64,000 nucleotides of DNA from Acinetobacter pollinis (GCF_015627175.1 NZ_VTDQ01000005.1:47085-111084); one strand, 5' to 3'. Positions 26,647 to 36,639 are shown, counted from the stretch's first letter. Notes: generated by a model from the sequence alone, not told the origin. Made by a program: numbers and translations.

Positions 26647-28989
26647 TTATTTTGACCCTTTAATTCCTGCTTGTAATAACAACGCACCTAAACCACCAAT
26701 TTTTTGCTCTTGTGGTTTATCTTGCTTCGCACGTTTTGGTTGATCTTTACGTGGTTGTGCTGGGCGTTTGTGTTGTGGCTTACGTTGCTCATCTTGTCCC
26801 TTGTGCTCGCGACGTGGCGGGCGCTGTGCTTTTACAGGAGCCTGAGCGCCTTCTGGACGCATGCTTAAATTCACACGCTTACGCTCTGCATCTACCTGAA
26901 TAACACGTACTTGTACAATTTGGCCTGGTTTTACAATCTTTTGTGGGTCAGCAACAAACTCATTTGCCAACTCAGAAATATGTACTAAACCATCTTGATG
27001 AACACCAACATCGACAAAAGCACCAAAGTTAGTCACATTTGTAACGACGCCCTCTAACTCCATACCTTCGTGTAAATGCGCAACTTCTGTTACATCTTCA
27101 CGGAATTTAGCTGTACGGAATTCAGGACGAGGATCACGACCAGGTTTTTCAAGTTCGCTTAAAACATCTTTCACTGTTGGTAAACCAAATTTTTCACTTA
27201 CAAACTGATCCGCATCAATTTGGCGAAGAATTTCAGTATTACCAATAATATCTTTTACAGTCGTCGACTTTGCAGCCACGATATCTTCAACTAGACCATA
27301 ACTTTCAGGGTGTACAGCAGAAGCATCTAATGGTTGTTCGCCATGGTGAATACGTAAGAAACCAGCAGCTTGCTCAAAAGTACGCTCACCTAAACGAGGA
27401 ACTTTCTTCAAAACTTGGCGATCATTAAAAGGACCATGTTCTTTACGATATTCAACGATTTGTTGTGCAATTGCTTTATTCAAGCCCGCAATGTAACCCA
27501 ATACAGCTGGTGATGCTGTATTTACATCCACACCAACAGCATTCACACAGTCTTCTACAACTGCATCAAGTGCTTTTGCAAGACCTGCTTGGTTTACATC
27601 GTGTTGATACTGTCCTACACCAATTGACTTAGGATCAATTTTCACAAGCTCCGCTAAAGGATCTTGTAAACGGCGTGCGATAGATACTGCACCACGAATT
27701 GAAACATCAAGCTCAGGTAACTCTTGTGAAGCAAGCTCACTTGCAGAGTAAACCGATGCACCTGCTTCACTGACTGTTACACGTGTCAGTTTAAGGTCGC
27801 TATTTTCTGCCATCATTTCAGCAATAATCGTTTCCGTCTCACGACTTGCCGTACCATTACCAATTGCAACTAAATCGACAGCATATTCACGGCATAAACG
27901 TGCAAGCTCCTCTTTTGCACCAGCTTTATCTTCTTTTGGAGCAAAAGGATAAACTGTACTATGTGCAACAACGTCACCCGATGCATTCACAACTGCAAGT
28001 TTTACACCTGTACGAACACCTGGATCTACACCCAGTGTACAGCGACCGCCAGCAGGTGCTGAAAGTAACAAGTGACGTAGATTTTCTGCAAATACTTGCA
28101 TTGCTTCCGCTTCTGCAGCCAAGCGTTTTTCAGTCAGCAATGAATGTTCGATTTGTGGTCTAATTTTACCTAACCAAAAAAGTTTTGCCGTCTGTTTTAA
28201 GAAATTTTGACGTGCTTGAGGTTGAATATTGTCTAAGGCATATTCTTGCTCAATACGTAATAATGGTGCTTCATCTTCACCATCTACTTTTAAACCCAAT
28301 ACGTTTTCTTGACGACCGCGTAACATCGCAAGTAAACGATGAGAAGGTACTTTGTTTAAATTTTCTGAAAACTCAAAGTAATCTTTAAACTTCTTGCCTA
28401 CTTCACGCTTTTCATCTGAAGCAACTGCACTATTTAAAACAGCCGTTTTAGAAAAAATCGCTTTTAAGTCGACAGATAGTGCAATATTTTGCGCCCACGT
28501 ATCAATAATAATATGCTGTACAGCATCTAACTGGCTTTCTGTGTCTGCATAATCTTCATGAGCAAAACCATCAAGTGCAAGTGTTGGCTCTATCTCTTCT
28601 TGCAAAATACGCTCTGCAATAGGCCCTAAACCTGCTTCTTTTGCCTTGAAAGACTTGCTTGTGCGCTTTGGACGATATGGCGCATAAATTTCTTCTAATG
28701 CATTTTTTGTTGTTGCAGTATTTACACGTGTAAGTAAATCATCACTCAATTTATTTTGTTCAGTTAAAGACTGAATGACTTTTTCACGACGCTCGTTTAA
28801 ATCACGTAAATAGCTCAAACGTGTGTCCAGCTGACGAAGCTGCGTGTCATCCAAGCCTTGGGTTACCTCTTTACGGTAACGTGCAATAAATGGAACACTT
28901 GCCCCTTCATCAATTAAACGAATTGCGGCTTCTACTTGGTTCGGACGTGCGGCAAGCTCACTTGCCAACTGCTGAACGAGGTCAGTCAT
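26647..28989 (-). CDS. tex: Tex-family RNA-binding transcription accessory protein
   Basis: A 780-residue cytoplasmic protein with the full Tex architecture: an N-terminal helical region with FIARYRKEVTQGLDD, a YqgF/RNase-H-like domain around CTLGVDPGVRTGVKL, helix-hairpin-helix repeats near VLGYIAGLNKAIAQQIVEYR, and an S1 RNA-binding domain at about 655-725 with GVVTNVTNFGAFVDVG. A lysine/arginine/proline/glutamine-rich tail of about 50 residues ends in a conserved GGLGALLLQAG. Tex proteins influence transcription and RNA turnover. The gene is monocistronic. Confidence 0.95.
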   Translation of the reverse strand: MTDLVQQLASELAARPNQVEAAIRLIDEGASVPFIARYRKEVTQGLDDTQLRQLDTRLSYLRDLNERREKVIQSLTEQNKLSDDLLTRVNTATTKNALEEIYAPYRPKRTSKSFKAKEAGLGPIAERILQEEIEPTLALDGFAHEDYADTESQLDAVQHIIIDTWAQNIALSVDLKAIFSKTAVLNSAVASDEKREVGKKFKDYFEFSENLNKVPSHRLLAMLRGRQENVLGLKVDGEDEAPLLRIEQEYALDNIQPQARQNFLKQTAKLFWLGKIRPQIEHSLLTEKRLAAEAEAMQVFAENLRHLLLSAPAGGRCTLGVDPGVRTGVKLAVVNASGDVVAHSTVYPFAPKEDKAGAKEELARLCREYAVDLVAIGNGTASRETETIIAEMMAENSDLKLTRVTVSEAGASVYSASELASQELPELDVSIRGAVSIARRLQDPLAELVKIDPKSIGVGQYQHDVNQAGLAKALDAVVEDCVNAVGVDVNTASPAVLGYIAGLNKAIAQQIVEYRKEHGPFNDRQVLKKVPRLGERTFEQAAGFLRIHHGEQPLDASAVHPESYGLVEDIVAAKSTTVKDIIGNTEILRQIDADQFVSEKFGLPTVKDVLSELEKPGRDPRPEFRTAKFREDVTEVAHLHEGMELEGVVTNVTNFGAFVDVGVHQDGLVHISELANEFVADPQKIVKPGQIVQVRVIQVDAERKRVNLSMRPEGAQAPVKAQRPPRREHKGQDEQRKPQHKRPAQPRKDQPKRAKQDKPQEQKIGGLGALLLQAGIKGSK

Positions 28990-29317
28990 CGTATGGAATC
29001 CTACTTAAGGAACATAAACTAAAAGCAGAGATTATAAAGACCATGCTCGTAAAATCTACAGGTAGAAGTAGGATTTTTTAAATTTATCGCAATAAATATG
29101 CACTTATTTTGTTTTTAAATGTATTTCTAGGTATCTTTACCTTGAATATCGCTACTTTAACAACCACCTAAAGACATATAATGAAAAGTTATACAATCCG
29201 TCATGTCACTGTAGATATTTGTAAAATTAGGCAAATTAATACATAGCCATACACAGGTTGAAAGCATTATACTCAAACTATCTAATATTAAATAATTGAT
29301 TAAAAAGGGAGCACTTT
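28990..29317. other. Intergenic region between divergent tex and ompR
   Basis: About 330 AT-rich bases without coding potential. A good ompR promoter lies at its right end. The rest shows nothing I can name beyond a short hairpin-like TCTAC/GTAGA followed by GGATTTTTT near 29060-29080. Confidence 0.5.
29258..29286 (+). promoter_or_regulatory. ompR promoter
   Basis: TTGAAA (29258-29263), a 17-bp spacer and TCTAAT (29281-29286), about 30 bp before the ompR start. Confidence 0.6.
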
Positions 29318-30079
29318 ATGAGTTTAGTGGTACCTGCTGAAAACACGGAAAATGTTGTAGATACAGACCGTGTTGAACGTATTTTGGTAGTCGACGATGA
29401 TGTACGCTTACGTACACTTTTACAGCGTTTTTTAGAAGATAAAGGCTTTGTCGTCAAAACAGCACACGATGCCACTCAAATGGATCGTTTACTTCAACGC
29501 GAATTATTTTCTCTTATTGTTTTAGACTTTATGCTTCCAATGGAAGATGGGTTAAGTATCTGTCGTCGATTACGTCAATCTAACATCGACACTCCTATTA
29601 TTATGCTTACAGCTAGAGGAAGTGATTCTGACCGTATCGCAGGTTTAGATGCTGGTGCAGATGATTACTTACCCAAACCATTCAATCCAAATGAGCTACT
29701 GGCTCGTATTCGTGCAATTTTACGTCGCCAAGTCCGTGAAGTGCCAGGTGCACCAAGTCAGCAAATGGAAGTTGTCAGTTTCGGCCCTTGGTCATTAGAT
29801 CTGTCAACACGTGCGCTTACACGTGAGGGTCAAGTAGTTACACTAACTACAGGTGAGTTTGCTGTACTCAAAGCATTGGTACAACACCCTCGTGAACCAC
29901 TTACTCGTGACAAGCTGATGAACCTTGCGCGTGGCCGTGAATGGGGTGCAATGGAACGCTCTATCGACGTTCAAGTATCACGTTTACGCAGATTGGTTGA
30001 AGACAACCCAGCACGTGCACGTTATATTCAAACAGTGTGGGGCGTTGGTTATGTTTTTGTCCCAGATGGTGCAGAATAA
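29318..30079 (+). CDS. ompR: Response regulator OmpR
   Basis: A 253-residue two-domain regulator. The receiver domain (about 20-135) has the acidic pair VVDDD, the phospho-acceptor in LIVLDFMLP, the threonine of LTARG and the lysine of PKPFNP. The C-terminal winged-helix domain contains REPLTRDKLMNLARGREW and RSIDVQVSRLRRLVEDNP, and ends with IQTVWGVGYVFVPDG, matching OmpR. It regulates porin and osmotic-stress genes. The start has GGGAG 8 bases upstream. The partner kinase follows 39 bp downstream. Confidence 0.95.
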   Translation: MSLVVPAENTENVVDTDRVERILVVDDDVRLRTLLQRFLEDKGFVVKTAHDATQMDRLLQRELFSLIVLDFMLPMEDGLSICRRLRQSNIDTPIIMLTARGSDSDRIAGLDAGADDYLPKPFNPNELLARIRAILRRQVREVPGAPSQQMEVVSFGPWSLDLSTRALTREGQVVTLTTGEFAVLKALVQHPREPLTRDKLMNLARGREWGAMERSIDVQVSRLRRLVEDNPARARYIQTVWGVGYVFVPDGAE

Positions 30080-30118
30080 CAGCCACTGCTTTATATATGC
30101 TTATGCTAGGAAACTTAA

Positions 30119-31528
30119 GTGACACTTGATCCAATTAACCCTAAAGAACTCATTGATTCATCTGGTTACTACGCGCAAAAGCGTACCAAAATGGAAAAGT
30201 TTCTAGATAAAATTAAGCCACGTTCTGCGGCAATGCGAACAACTGTTTTGGTTGCCTCCGTGGTGTTCTTTAGCTTATTTATGTCACTTTGGTTTTTCTG
30301 GCGTACATTATATTTGCCTGAAATACAGCAACATGCACGCTATTTAGCCATAGAACTCGATATTATTCACAACCCCAACTTCACGATCTCTCATCATGGA
30401 AAGGATATCGATGTTGATACATGGTTATATCGTCGTTTGGGCGTGGAATACATTACGGATCCTAAGCAATATCCGAATGTACAAGAAAAATTAATTGCAG
30501 ATTTTATTACAAGTCGAATAGAAAAACGCCTTGCTCAAGAGTTACAAGTGAATAGAGAGCAAGTGACTGTTTATTTTAAATTTAAGCCTTCACCAACAAT
30601 TTGGGTACAAACACCAGATATGCATGGTCATTGGCTCAAAGAACCATTAACCACTTATGCAAACTATAAGCCAGAACTCATATTTGGTTGGCTCTTTGGT
30701 ATTCCTATTCTGGCATTTATCATTATTCTCACATTAGTACGTCAGTTAAATCGTCCCCTCAAACGATTACAAAATGCGGCCAATGCCTATAGCCAAACAG
30801 GTACAGCACCTTATCTGACAACCAATCACGGCCCACTAGAAATTAGAGAAGTAAATCAGGCATTTAATCATATGGTCTACAATTTAGAGCAAATTGAAAA
30901 AGATCGTAAAATTATGCTTGCAGGTATTTCTCATGACCTAAGAACCCCTTTAACACGCATTCGACTAACAGCTGAAATGTTGCCTGATGCCTTCTTAAAA
31001 GAAGGATTAATCTATGATGTCGATGATATGGATGCGATTTTGAACCAATTTATTTCTTATATGCGCGATGGTTCGGATGAGATACTTTCAGATACAGACA
31101 TTAACTGCCTTTTACAAGAATTAATTGTTCAGTTTAGTCCTTTAGATATTCGATTTACCCCAGAAGATATACCCGTCATTCAAGCACGGAGCTTATCTCT
31201 TAAACGACTCATTGGTAACTTAATTAATAATGCAAAACGCTATGGTGCAGAGCCTATTGAAGTTTCTGCACGAGTCAATCATAAGCAAATTGAAATTAGT
31301 GTTGCCGACCATGGTGAAGGCGTACCCAATGATCAAATAGAAGCACTCATGCAACCATTTGTTCGTGGAAATACAGCACGTACTATCCAAGGCAGTGGAT
31401 TGGGGCTTGCCATCGTAAAACGTATTGTAGATATTCACCAAGGAGAGTTAACCTTAAAAAATCGCGATGAGGGTGGGTTTGAAGCAATAATCTCTCTTCC
31501 CATTCAAACAAAAAATGTAAAAACATAA
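30119..31528 (+). CDS. envZ: Sensor histidine kinase EnvZ
   Basis: A 469-residue inner-membrane kinase. Its order is cytoplasmic N-tail, TM1 (about 42-62), periplasmic domain, TM2 (about 187-207), HAMP, HisKA with the phospho-histidine in AGISHDLRTPLTRIR, and HATPase_c with N box LIGNLINNAKRYG and G boxes DHGEGVP and GSGLGLAIVK. The H-box wording and linkage to OmpR identify EnvZ. Translation starts at a GTG with TAGGAAA 8 bases upstream. The periplasmic domain diverges from E. coli EnvZ, as usual for this family. Confidence 0.93.
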   Translation: MTLDPINPKELIDSSGYYAQKRTKMEKFLDKIKPRSAAMRTTVLVASVVFFSLFMSLWFFWRTLYLPEIQQHARYLAIELDIIHNPNFTISHHGKDIDVDTWLYRRLGVEYITDPKQYPNVQEKLIADFITSRIEKRLAQELQVNREQVTVYFKFKPSPTIWVQTPDMHGHWLKEPLTTYANYKPELIFGWLFGIPILAFIIILTLVRQLNRPLKRLQNAANAYSQTGTAPYLTTNHGPLEIREVNQAFNHMVYNLEQIEKDRKIMLAGISHDLRTPLTRIRLTAEMLPDAFLKEGLIYDVDDMDAILNQFISYMRDGSDEILSDTDINCLLQELIVQFSPLDIRFTPEDIPVIQARSLSLKRLIGNLINNAKRYGAEPIEVSARVNHKQIEISVADHGEGVPNDQIEALMQPFVRGNTARTIQGSGLGLAIVKRIVDIHQGELTLKNRDEGGFEAIISLPIQTKNVKT

Positions 31529-31663
31529 ATTGTCAGATTAAGAACGCTTTCAAAAGTTGCTATTTAAAATACATATATTTATTTTGGATTATTATACCTT
31601 AGACTAAGGTAGTTACATCGGTGAGTACAACAGCGTAAAATCGCTGATACAGGGAAAAAAATA

Positions 31664-33181
31664 ATGTTTGAAGGGTTCAACATGTCATCTAATCGTATTC
31701 GTTTTGCGCCACTACAAGAGCGCGTTATTTCAGCAGAAGCAGCAGCAGACTTTATTCAAGATGGAATGATTATTGGAATGAGTGGTTTCACACGAGCAGG
31801 TGAAGCAAAAGCCATTCCTTTAGCATTGACCGAAAAACATAATGATAAAGCACCTCAAATTACACTTATTACAGGTGCAAGTTTAGGGAACGACCTCGAT
31901 AAGAAACTCACCGAAAAAGGTATTCTTGCCCGTCGTATGCCATTTCAGGTCGATACGACACTTAGAAAAGCGATCAATAAGGGACAAGTCATGTTTATCG
32001 ATCAGCATCTTTCTGAAACTGTCGAACAAATGCGCGGCTTCACATTAAAAAGACCTGATATCGCGATCATAGAAGCCATTGCTATTTCAGAAGATGGTTT
32101 GATTATTCCTACAACATCCGTTGGTAACTCCGCGAGCTTTATTGAGTTTGCAGATAAAATTCTTATTGAAATTAATACTTCAGTCAGCCCAACCTTAGAG
32201 GGTTCACATGATATTTATACTCCTTCAGCACGACCAAGTCGTGCCCCTATTCCACTGACACAGGTAGACGATAGAATTGGTACAAAAGGGATTCCTTTTG
32301 ACCCAAATAAAGTGCTTGGTATTGTATTTAATGACTTGCCTGATTCGCCTTCGACAGTAACAGATCCTGATACTGAAACCCAAGCAATTGCAGATCACCT
32401 CATTCAGTTTTTTGAAAATGAAGTAAAAACTGGATATTTGCCTAAACATCTTGCACCTTTACAAGCAGGTATTGGCTCAATTGCAAATGCAGTATTAACT
32501 GGATTTAAAGATGCACCTTTTGAAGATTTGATTATGTATTCAGAAGTATTGCAAGACAGTACTTTTGAGTTAATTGATGCAGGAAAAATGAAGTTTGCAT
32601 CTGGGTGTTCGATTACGCTTTCTAAGAAATGTGGTGACCGTGTCTTTAATAATCTAGAAAAATACAAAGATAAATTTGTACTTCGCCCACAAGAAATCTC
32701 TAACCATCCAGAGATTGTACGTAGACTCGGTATTATTAGTATCAATACTGCTTTAGAGTTCGATATTTACGGTAATGTAAACTCTACACATGTAGGTGGT
32801 ACTAAAATGATGAATGGCATTGGAGGATCAGGCGACTTTGCTAGAAATGCACATTTGGCTATTTTTGTTACGAAATCTATTGCAAAAGGTGGAGCGATTT
32901 CTTCGGTAGTTCCAATGGTAAGTCATGTAGATCATACAGAGCACGACACAGATATTCTTGTTACAGAACAAGGCTTAGCAGATTTAAGAGGCCTCGCTCC
33001 TAGAGAGCGCGCAAAAGTCATTATTGAAAACTGTGTTCATCCTGACTACAAAGAAATCCTCGAAGATTATTTTAACCGCGCATGCGAAAAAGGTGGCCAC
33101 ACACCACATCTTTTAAAAGAAGCAATTGAGTGGCATACCAATTTCGAAGACTATGGTTCAATGAAACCCAACAAAAACTAA
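31664..33181 (+). CDS. Acetyl-CoA hydrolase/succinyl-CoA:acetate CoA-transferase
   Basis: A 505-residue class I CoA-transferase of the AarC/Cat1/Ach1 family. It moves CoA between acyl donors such as succinyl-CoA and acetate. MSGFTRAGEAKAIPLAL opens the first Rossmann domain. The catalytic glutamate is in MYSEVLQDS. Conserved loops are LAPLQAGIGSIANAVL and VGGTKMMNGIGGSGDFARNA, the latter binding CoA. Both the ATG at 31664 and one at 31682 have a purine-rich upstream element; I keep the longer. The role is probably acetate assimilation or bypass of succinyl-CoA synthetase in the citrate cycle. Confidence 0.92.
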   Translation: MFEGFNMSSNRIRFAPLQERVISAEAAADFIQDGMIIGMSGFTRAGEAKAIPLALTEKHNDKAPQITLITGASLGNDLDKKLTEKGILARRMPFQVDTTLRKAINKGQVMFIDQHLSETVEQMRGFTLKRPDIAIIEAIAISEDGLIIPTTSVGNSASFIEFADKILIEINTSVSPTLEGSHDIYTPSARPSRAPIPLTQVDDRIGTKGIPFDPNKVLGIVFNDLPDSPSTVTDPDTETQAIADHLIQFFENEVKTGYLPKHLAPLQAGIGSIANAVLTGFKDAPFEDLIMYSEVLQDSTFELIDAGKMKFASGCSITLSKKCGDRVFNNLEKYKDKFVLRPQEISNHPEIVRRLGIISINTALEFDIYGNVNSTHVGGTKMMNGIGGSGDFARNAHLAIFVTKSIAKGGAISSVVPMVSHVDHTEHDTDILVTEQGLADLRGLAPRERAKVIIENCVHPDYKEILEDYFNRACEKGGHTPHLLKEAIEWHTNFEDYGSMKPNKN

Positions 33182-33194
33182 ACGATAAGGTAAG

Positions 33195-33228
33195 TCGCCA
33201 TGATTTTTTCTTACATGGCGATCTTTCA
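33195..33228 (+). terminator. Weak terminator after the CoA-transferase gene
   Basis: TCGCCATG/CATGGCGA arms with an 11-base loop and a TCTTTC tail. The tail is poor in T, so termination may be partial. Confidence 0.5.
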
Positions 33229-33254
33229 TACTAAATATTACTGATGTGGTTACT

Positions 33255-33674
33255 ATGTTTATTATTAGAACAATTGAAAATAAAGATATAGATACAGTCG
33301 TTGAATTATGGGAAATCTGTAATATTACGCGTCCATGGAATCATCCTGAAACGGATATTTTTAGAAAAATGAATCAAAAAGATGATCTATTTTTAGTTGC
33401 AGAAAAAGATAACAATGTTATTGCTTCCATTATGGGAGGATATGATGGACATCGAGGTTGGATTCACTATCTTGCAGTACATCCTGACCATCAGCGCCTA
33501 GGTATAGCCACAGCACTTATACAGAATATTGAAAAAAGACTTATTGCTATTGGCTGTCCTAAAATTCAACTCATGGTTCGACCAGAAAATACATCGGTTA
33601 TTCATTTTTATGAAACATTAGATTTCGAAGAAATTGAAAGCGTCTGCCTAGGCAAACGCTTAATTCAGGACTAA
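33255..33674 (+). CDS. ypeA: GNAT-family acetyltransferase YpeA
   Basis: A protein of 139 residues from the ATG at 33255; the frame opens three codons earlier at a GTG. It shares the YpeA wording: [20 protein letters not shown] early on, then [35 protein letters not shown] is the acetyl-CoA pyrophosphate loop (Q/RxxGxG/A). The substrate is unknown. The last 4 bp overlap the 3' end of the convergent mntH, with no terminator between, so the two transcripts must overlap. Confidence 0.85.
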   Translation: MFIIRTIENKDIDTVVELWEICNITRPWNHPETDIFRKMNQKDDLFLVAEKDNNVIASIMGGYDGHRGWIHYLAVHPDHQRLGIATALIQNIEKRLIAIGCPKIQLMVRPENTSVIHFYETLDFEEIESVCLGKRLIQD

Positions 33675-35032
33675 CCGAATAATTTATTAGCAGTTTCAAT
33701 AATAAGTTGAATATTTAACCCCACTAATAGTGTAGTAGAAATAACACCTACAGCAATCGTTAGTTTCGAATTAACAAATTCTCCCATCCACTTCTTATTC
33801 GATGTAATCCAAATTAATGGGATCATTGAGACAGGCAGAGCAATACTTAGAAATACTTGTGAGTAAATAAGTAAGCCTTCGATCACATCTTCACGATCTC
33901 CCCAAAAATAAATTGCTAGAAAAATAGGTAATGTTGCTAAAGCACGTGTAATAAACCGACGTAACCATGCAGGTACTTTCAAGTTAACAAAGCCCTCCAT
34001 GACAATTTGTCCAGTTAAAGTGCCTGTAATCGTTGAGTTTTGTCCTGAAGCCAATAATGCAACTGCAAATAATGTAGCAAGCAACCCACTGGCTATACTT
34101 CCAACAATCGCAGGATTTTCTAACGCATGATATAACTGTGAAAACCGCCCTAACTGTTCAGGGTCATGACCAAAAAATAACGCAGCGCCTAGAATTAGTA
34201 GTAAGCAATTAATCACAAAAGAAAATGTTAACTGCAAATTTGAATCGAAAATTGAAAACTTAATTGCATCTTTAATCCCTTCTTTAGTTTTACGATCATA
34301 TTGACGCGATTGTACTAAAGATGAATGAAGGTAAAGATTATGAGGCATAACAGTTGCCCCCACGATTCCTAAAGCAATAAGCAGTGCAGAATCTTGACCA
34401 GACAAAGAAGCAGTAAATATTTCTTTTTGTGGAATAAATCCACGTACAATGTCACCCAAATGAGGTGAAGCGAGCATGACCTCATAGGCAAAAATGAGAA
34501 ATATTGTCAAAATAAGTGTAAATACAAAAGCTTCAATCTTGCGTAAACCAAAGGATAAACACAACAGTAATAAGAAGACATCAAATAAAGTTAACAATAC
34601 CCCTAGCATTAATGGCATGCCAAATAATAAATTAAGGGCAATTGCTGTTCCAATCACTTCTGCAACATCGGTTGCCATAATAGCAAGCTCAGCAATAACC
34701 CATAAAATAAAAGCCCCTTTCTTTCCTGTCAGTGTTCGAGTTGCTTGTGCTAGATCCATTCCTGTAACAATACCAAGTTTACTGCACATGGCTTGCAATA
34801 GCATTGCAATCAAGCTTGAAAGCAAAATTACCGACAATAAAAGATATCCATACAGTGCCCCACCCTGAATAGAAGTAATCCAGTTACCAGGATCCATATA
34901 TCCCACTGCAACAAGCGCACCTGGCCCTGAGAATGCAAACAGTTTTCGAAAAAAAGAAGCATTGGAGCTGGGTATAGGTACTGTATTATTGACTTCTTGA
35001 AGACTTTTCGTCATTTTCTCTCGCATTTTCAT
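33671..35032 (-). CDS. mntH: Nramp-family divalent metal transporter (MntH-like)
   Basis: An inner-membrane proton-coupled Mn/Fe importer of 453 residues with eleven helices. The metal-site helix 1 motif is [10 protein letters not shown] (DPGN), and helix 6 carries [17 protein letters not shown] (the MPH motif). Both are intact. I start at ATG 35032, with AAGG 6 bases upstream; the codon before is TTG. A Fur-type box lies 30-48 bp upstream, so uptake should be derepressed when iron (or manganese) is low. Confidence 0.93.
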   Translation of the reverse strand: MKMREKMTKSLQEVNNTVPIPSSNASFFRKLFAFSGPGALVAVGYMDPGNWITSIQGGALYGYLLLSVILLSSLIAMLLQAMCSKLGIVTGMDLAQATRTLTGKKGAFILWVIAELAIMATDVAEVIGTAIALNLLFGMPLMLGVLLTLFDVFLLLLCLSFGLRKIEAFVFTLILTIFLIFAYEVMLASPHLGDIVRGFIPQKEIFTASLSGQDSALLIALGIVGATVMPHNLYLHSSLVQSRQYDRKTKEGIKDAIKFSIFDSNLQLTFSFVINCLLLILGAALFFGHDPEQLGRFSQLYHALENPAIVGSIASGLLATLFAVALLASGQNSTITGTLTGQIVMEGFVNLKVPAWLRRFITRALATLPIFLAIYFWGDREDVIEGLLIYSQVFLSIALPVSMIPLIWITSNKKWMGEFVNSKLTIAVGVISTTLLVGLNIQLIIETANKLFG

Positions 35033-35061
35033 CAATACCTTATATCATTATTAATATATTT

Positions 35062-35080
35062 GAAAATGATTATCATTTAA
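35062..35080. promoter_or_regulatory. Fur box upstream of mntH
   Basis: GAAAATGATTATCATTTAA matches 14 of 19 Fur consensus positions. Its central AAATGATTATCATTT is an almost perfect dyad and shares the core of the box at 22839. MntR-type regulation cannot be excluded. Confidence 0.7.
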
Positions 35081-35154
35081 ATAATTTTATTGTGTTTCTC
35101 TATCTAGATTTTAATTTTTTTACGATCCTAACCATCTACTATAACAATAAGCAT

Positions 35155-35188
35155 AAAAAAAGCCCCAGTAAAATACTAGGGCTTTTTT
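35155..35188 (-). terminator. Terminator of tRNA-Phe copy 1
   Basis: AGCCCCAGTA/TACTAGGGCT arms with one mismatch and an A-run giving T6 on the minus strand, directly after the tRNA. Confidence 0.75.
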
Positions 35189-35193
35189 GAATA

Positions 35194-35269
35194 TGGTGGC
35201 GTGAGGCAGGATCGAACTGCCGACACACGGATTTTCAATCCGTTGCTCTACCTACTGAGCTATCGCGCC
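35194..35269 (-). tRNA. tRNA-Phe (anticodon GAA), copy 1
   Basis: A 76-nt cloverleaf with CCA. The acceptor strands GGCGCGA and TCACGCC pair except for C5·A68. The D-arm is GCTC/GAGC, the anticodon stem ACGGA/TCCGT with loop TTGAAAA, and the T-arm GGCAG/CTGCC. Confidence 0.95.
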
Positions 35270-35278
35270 AATGGGTGT

Positions 35279-35307
35279 ATTAAGCCTGAAACAGGTACAA
35301 AAGTCAA
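35279..35307 (-). promoter_or_regulatory. Promoter of tRNA-Phe copy 1
   Basis: On the minus strand TTGACT (35307-35302), a 17-bp spacer and CTTAAT (35284-35279) end 9 bp before the tRNA. Confidence 0.55.
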
Positions 35308-35350
35308 TAAAAAATATTCATAATTCAATCAACTGAACATTCTTTATTCA

Positions 35351-35379
35351 AAAAAAATCCCTGATGGGACCAGGGATTG
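35351..35379 (-). terminator. Terminator of tRNA-Phe copy 2
   Basis: AATCCCTG/CAGGGATT arms with the loop ATGGGAC. On the minus strand the stem is followed by T-rich sequence, and it separates the two tRNA-Phe units. Confidence 0.75.
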
Positions 35380-35392
35380 AAAACACAAATTT

Positions 35393-35468
35393 TGGTGGCG
35401 TGAGGCAGGATCGAACTGCCGACACACGGATTTTCAATCCGTTGCTCTACCTACTGAGCTATCGCGCC
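35393..35468 (-). tRNA. tRNA-Phe (anticodon GAA), copy 2
   Basis: A 76-nt cloverleaf with CCA, identical to copy 1 including the C5·A68 acceptor mismatch. It has its own promoter and terminator. Confidence 0.95.
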
Positions 35469-35480
35469 GATGTGGTGCGT

Positions 35481-35509
35481 ATTAAACAGCTTCATGACAT
35501 TTGCGTCAA
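35481..35509 (-). promoter_or_regulatory. Promoter of tRNA-Phe copy 2
   Basis: On the minus strand TTGACG (35509-35504), a 17-bp spacer and TTTAAT (35486-35481), with a GC-rich discriminator, 12 bp before the tRNA. Confidence 0.6.
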
Positions 35510-35572
35510 GTACTTATTAAAATATTTATTACAAATGATTATTTTTAAACCCAATTGAGTTATATATGAATA

Positions 35573-35956
35573 TCATTTAGACAGCAAATCGAGGATTCGT
35601 TTAATTGCTGCACAGCCAGGAGTAAATAAAGTATGTAGATTATGCTTTTTTTCCATAAAACATACTTCTGAAATTAGCCTTTGAGCAACCCCTCTTCCCC
35701 TATTGGCAGGATGTACAACAATATATTTTAAAATACGCTTAGAATTCGCTTCAGCTCTAAAGCACCAAATTGCCGCAATAATTTTGGTATTAAATTCTGC
35801 TGTATACAATAATGTTTGCTCGCCTATCGTTTTTTTTAATTCGTGAACAGCTTCTATACCATTAGAAAACTCAGGACTCGTCATATAAAGCTGTTCTAAT
35901 TGCCTTTCTATTTCTTTATTTTCTAAAGAAGAATAAGGATGAATGGTGATAGGCAT
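35573..35956 (-). CDS. GNAT-fold protein, PanZ-like acetyl-CoA sensor
   Basis: A 127-residue single GNAT domain. [20 protein letters not shown] is the acetyl-CoA loop. The small size and the arrangement (short N-terminus, [19 protein letters not shown] strand pair) resemble PanZ/PanM, which senses acetyl-CoA and promotes maturation of aspartate decarboxylase PanD in pantothenate synthesis. Identity to PanZ is modest, so an ordinary acetyltransferase is possible. A strong AGGAGGG lies 7 bases before the ATG. It is divergent from hisB. Confidence 0.65.
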   Translation of the reverse strand: MPITIHPYSSLENKEIERQLEQLYMTSPEFSNGIEAVHELKKTIGEQTLLYTAEFNTKIIAAIWCFRAEANSKRILKYIVVHPANRGRGVAQRLISEVCFMEKKHNLHTLFTPGCAAIKRILDLLSK

Positions 35957-36042
35957 TGATTAACCCTCCTGAGCCATCTAATATTGCTATAGTAAATACA
36001 GCCATTGTTATTAAAACCAGCCATTTATTAAGGAATGTGTCC

Positions 36043-36639
36043 ATGACGACTCAACGTATCAGTGAAGTAGTGAGAAACACCAACGAAACTAAAATTCGTG
36101 TTCGTGTAAACCTCGATGGTACAGGTCAGGGCACTTTAAATACTGGTGTTCCTTTTTTAGATCATATGATCGATCAAATCAAGCGACATGGTCTATTTGA
36201 TATAGATATACACTGTGATGGCGATCTTGAAATTGATGACCACCATACAGTAGAGGATTGTGGCATTACACTTGGCCAAGCTTTTGCACAAGCACTTGGT
36301 GACAAAAAAGGTATCCGTCGCTATGGTCACTTCTATGCACCACTTGATGAGTCTCTTTCTCGTGTTGTCGTAGATATTTCAGGGCGTCCGGGATTATTTA
36401 TGGACATTCCTTTTACACGCGCACGTATTGGAACATTTGATGTTGATTTGTTCTCAGAATTCTTCCAAGGATTTGTAAACCATGCATTAATGACGCTGCA
36501 TATTGACAATCTAAAAGGAAAAAATAGTCATCATCAAATCGAAAGTACATTCAAAGCATTTGCACGTGCTTTACGTATGGCATGTGAACAAGACCCACGT
36601 GCGGCAGGTACAATCGCATCAACAAAAGGAAGTTTATAA
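36043..36639 (+). CDS. hisB: Imidazoleglycerol-phosphate dehydratase HisB
   Basis: A monofunctional dehydratase of 198 residues, the sixth step of histidine synthesis. It lacks the phosphatase domain of the E. coli fusion. Two metal-binding repeats are visible: [13 protein letters not shown] with HHTVEDCGI, and [10 protein letters not shown] with [13 protein letters not shown] use the ATG at 36043, which has AAGGA 8 bases upstream; upstream in-frame codons back to 35956 would add an unlikely 29-residue leader. hisH starts directly after the stop. Confidence 0.96.
   Translation: MTTQRISEVVRNTNETKIRVRVNLDGTGQGTLNTGVPFLDHMIDQIKRHGLFDIDIHCDGDLEIDDHHTVEDCGITLGQAFAQALGDKKGIRRYGHFYAPLDESLSRVVVDISGRPGLFMDIPFTRARIGTFDVDLFSEFFQGFVNHALMTLHIDNLKGKNSHHQIESTFKAFARALRMACEQDPRAAGTIASTKGSL

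Noticed and set aside
35364..35558. 64-codon plus-strand frame over tRNA-Phe copy 2
   Set aside because: It is antisense to the tRNA and its terminator, and has no Shine-Dalgarno or protein character.
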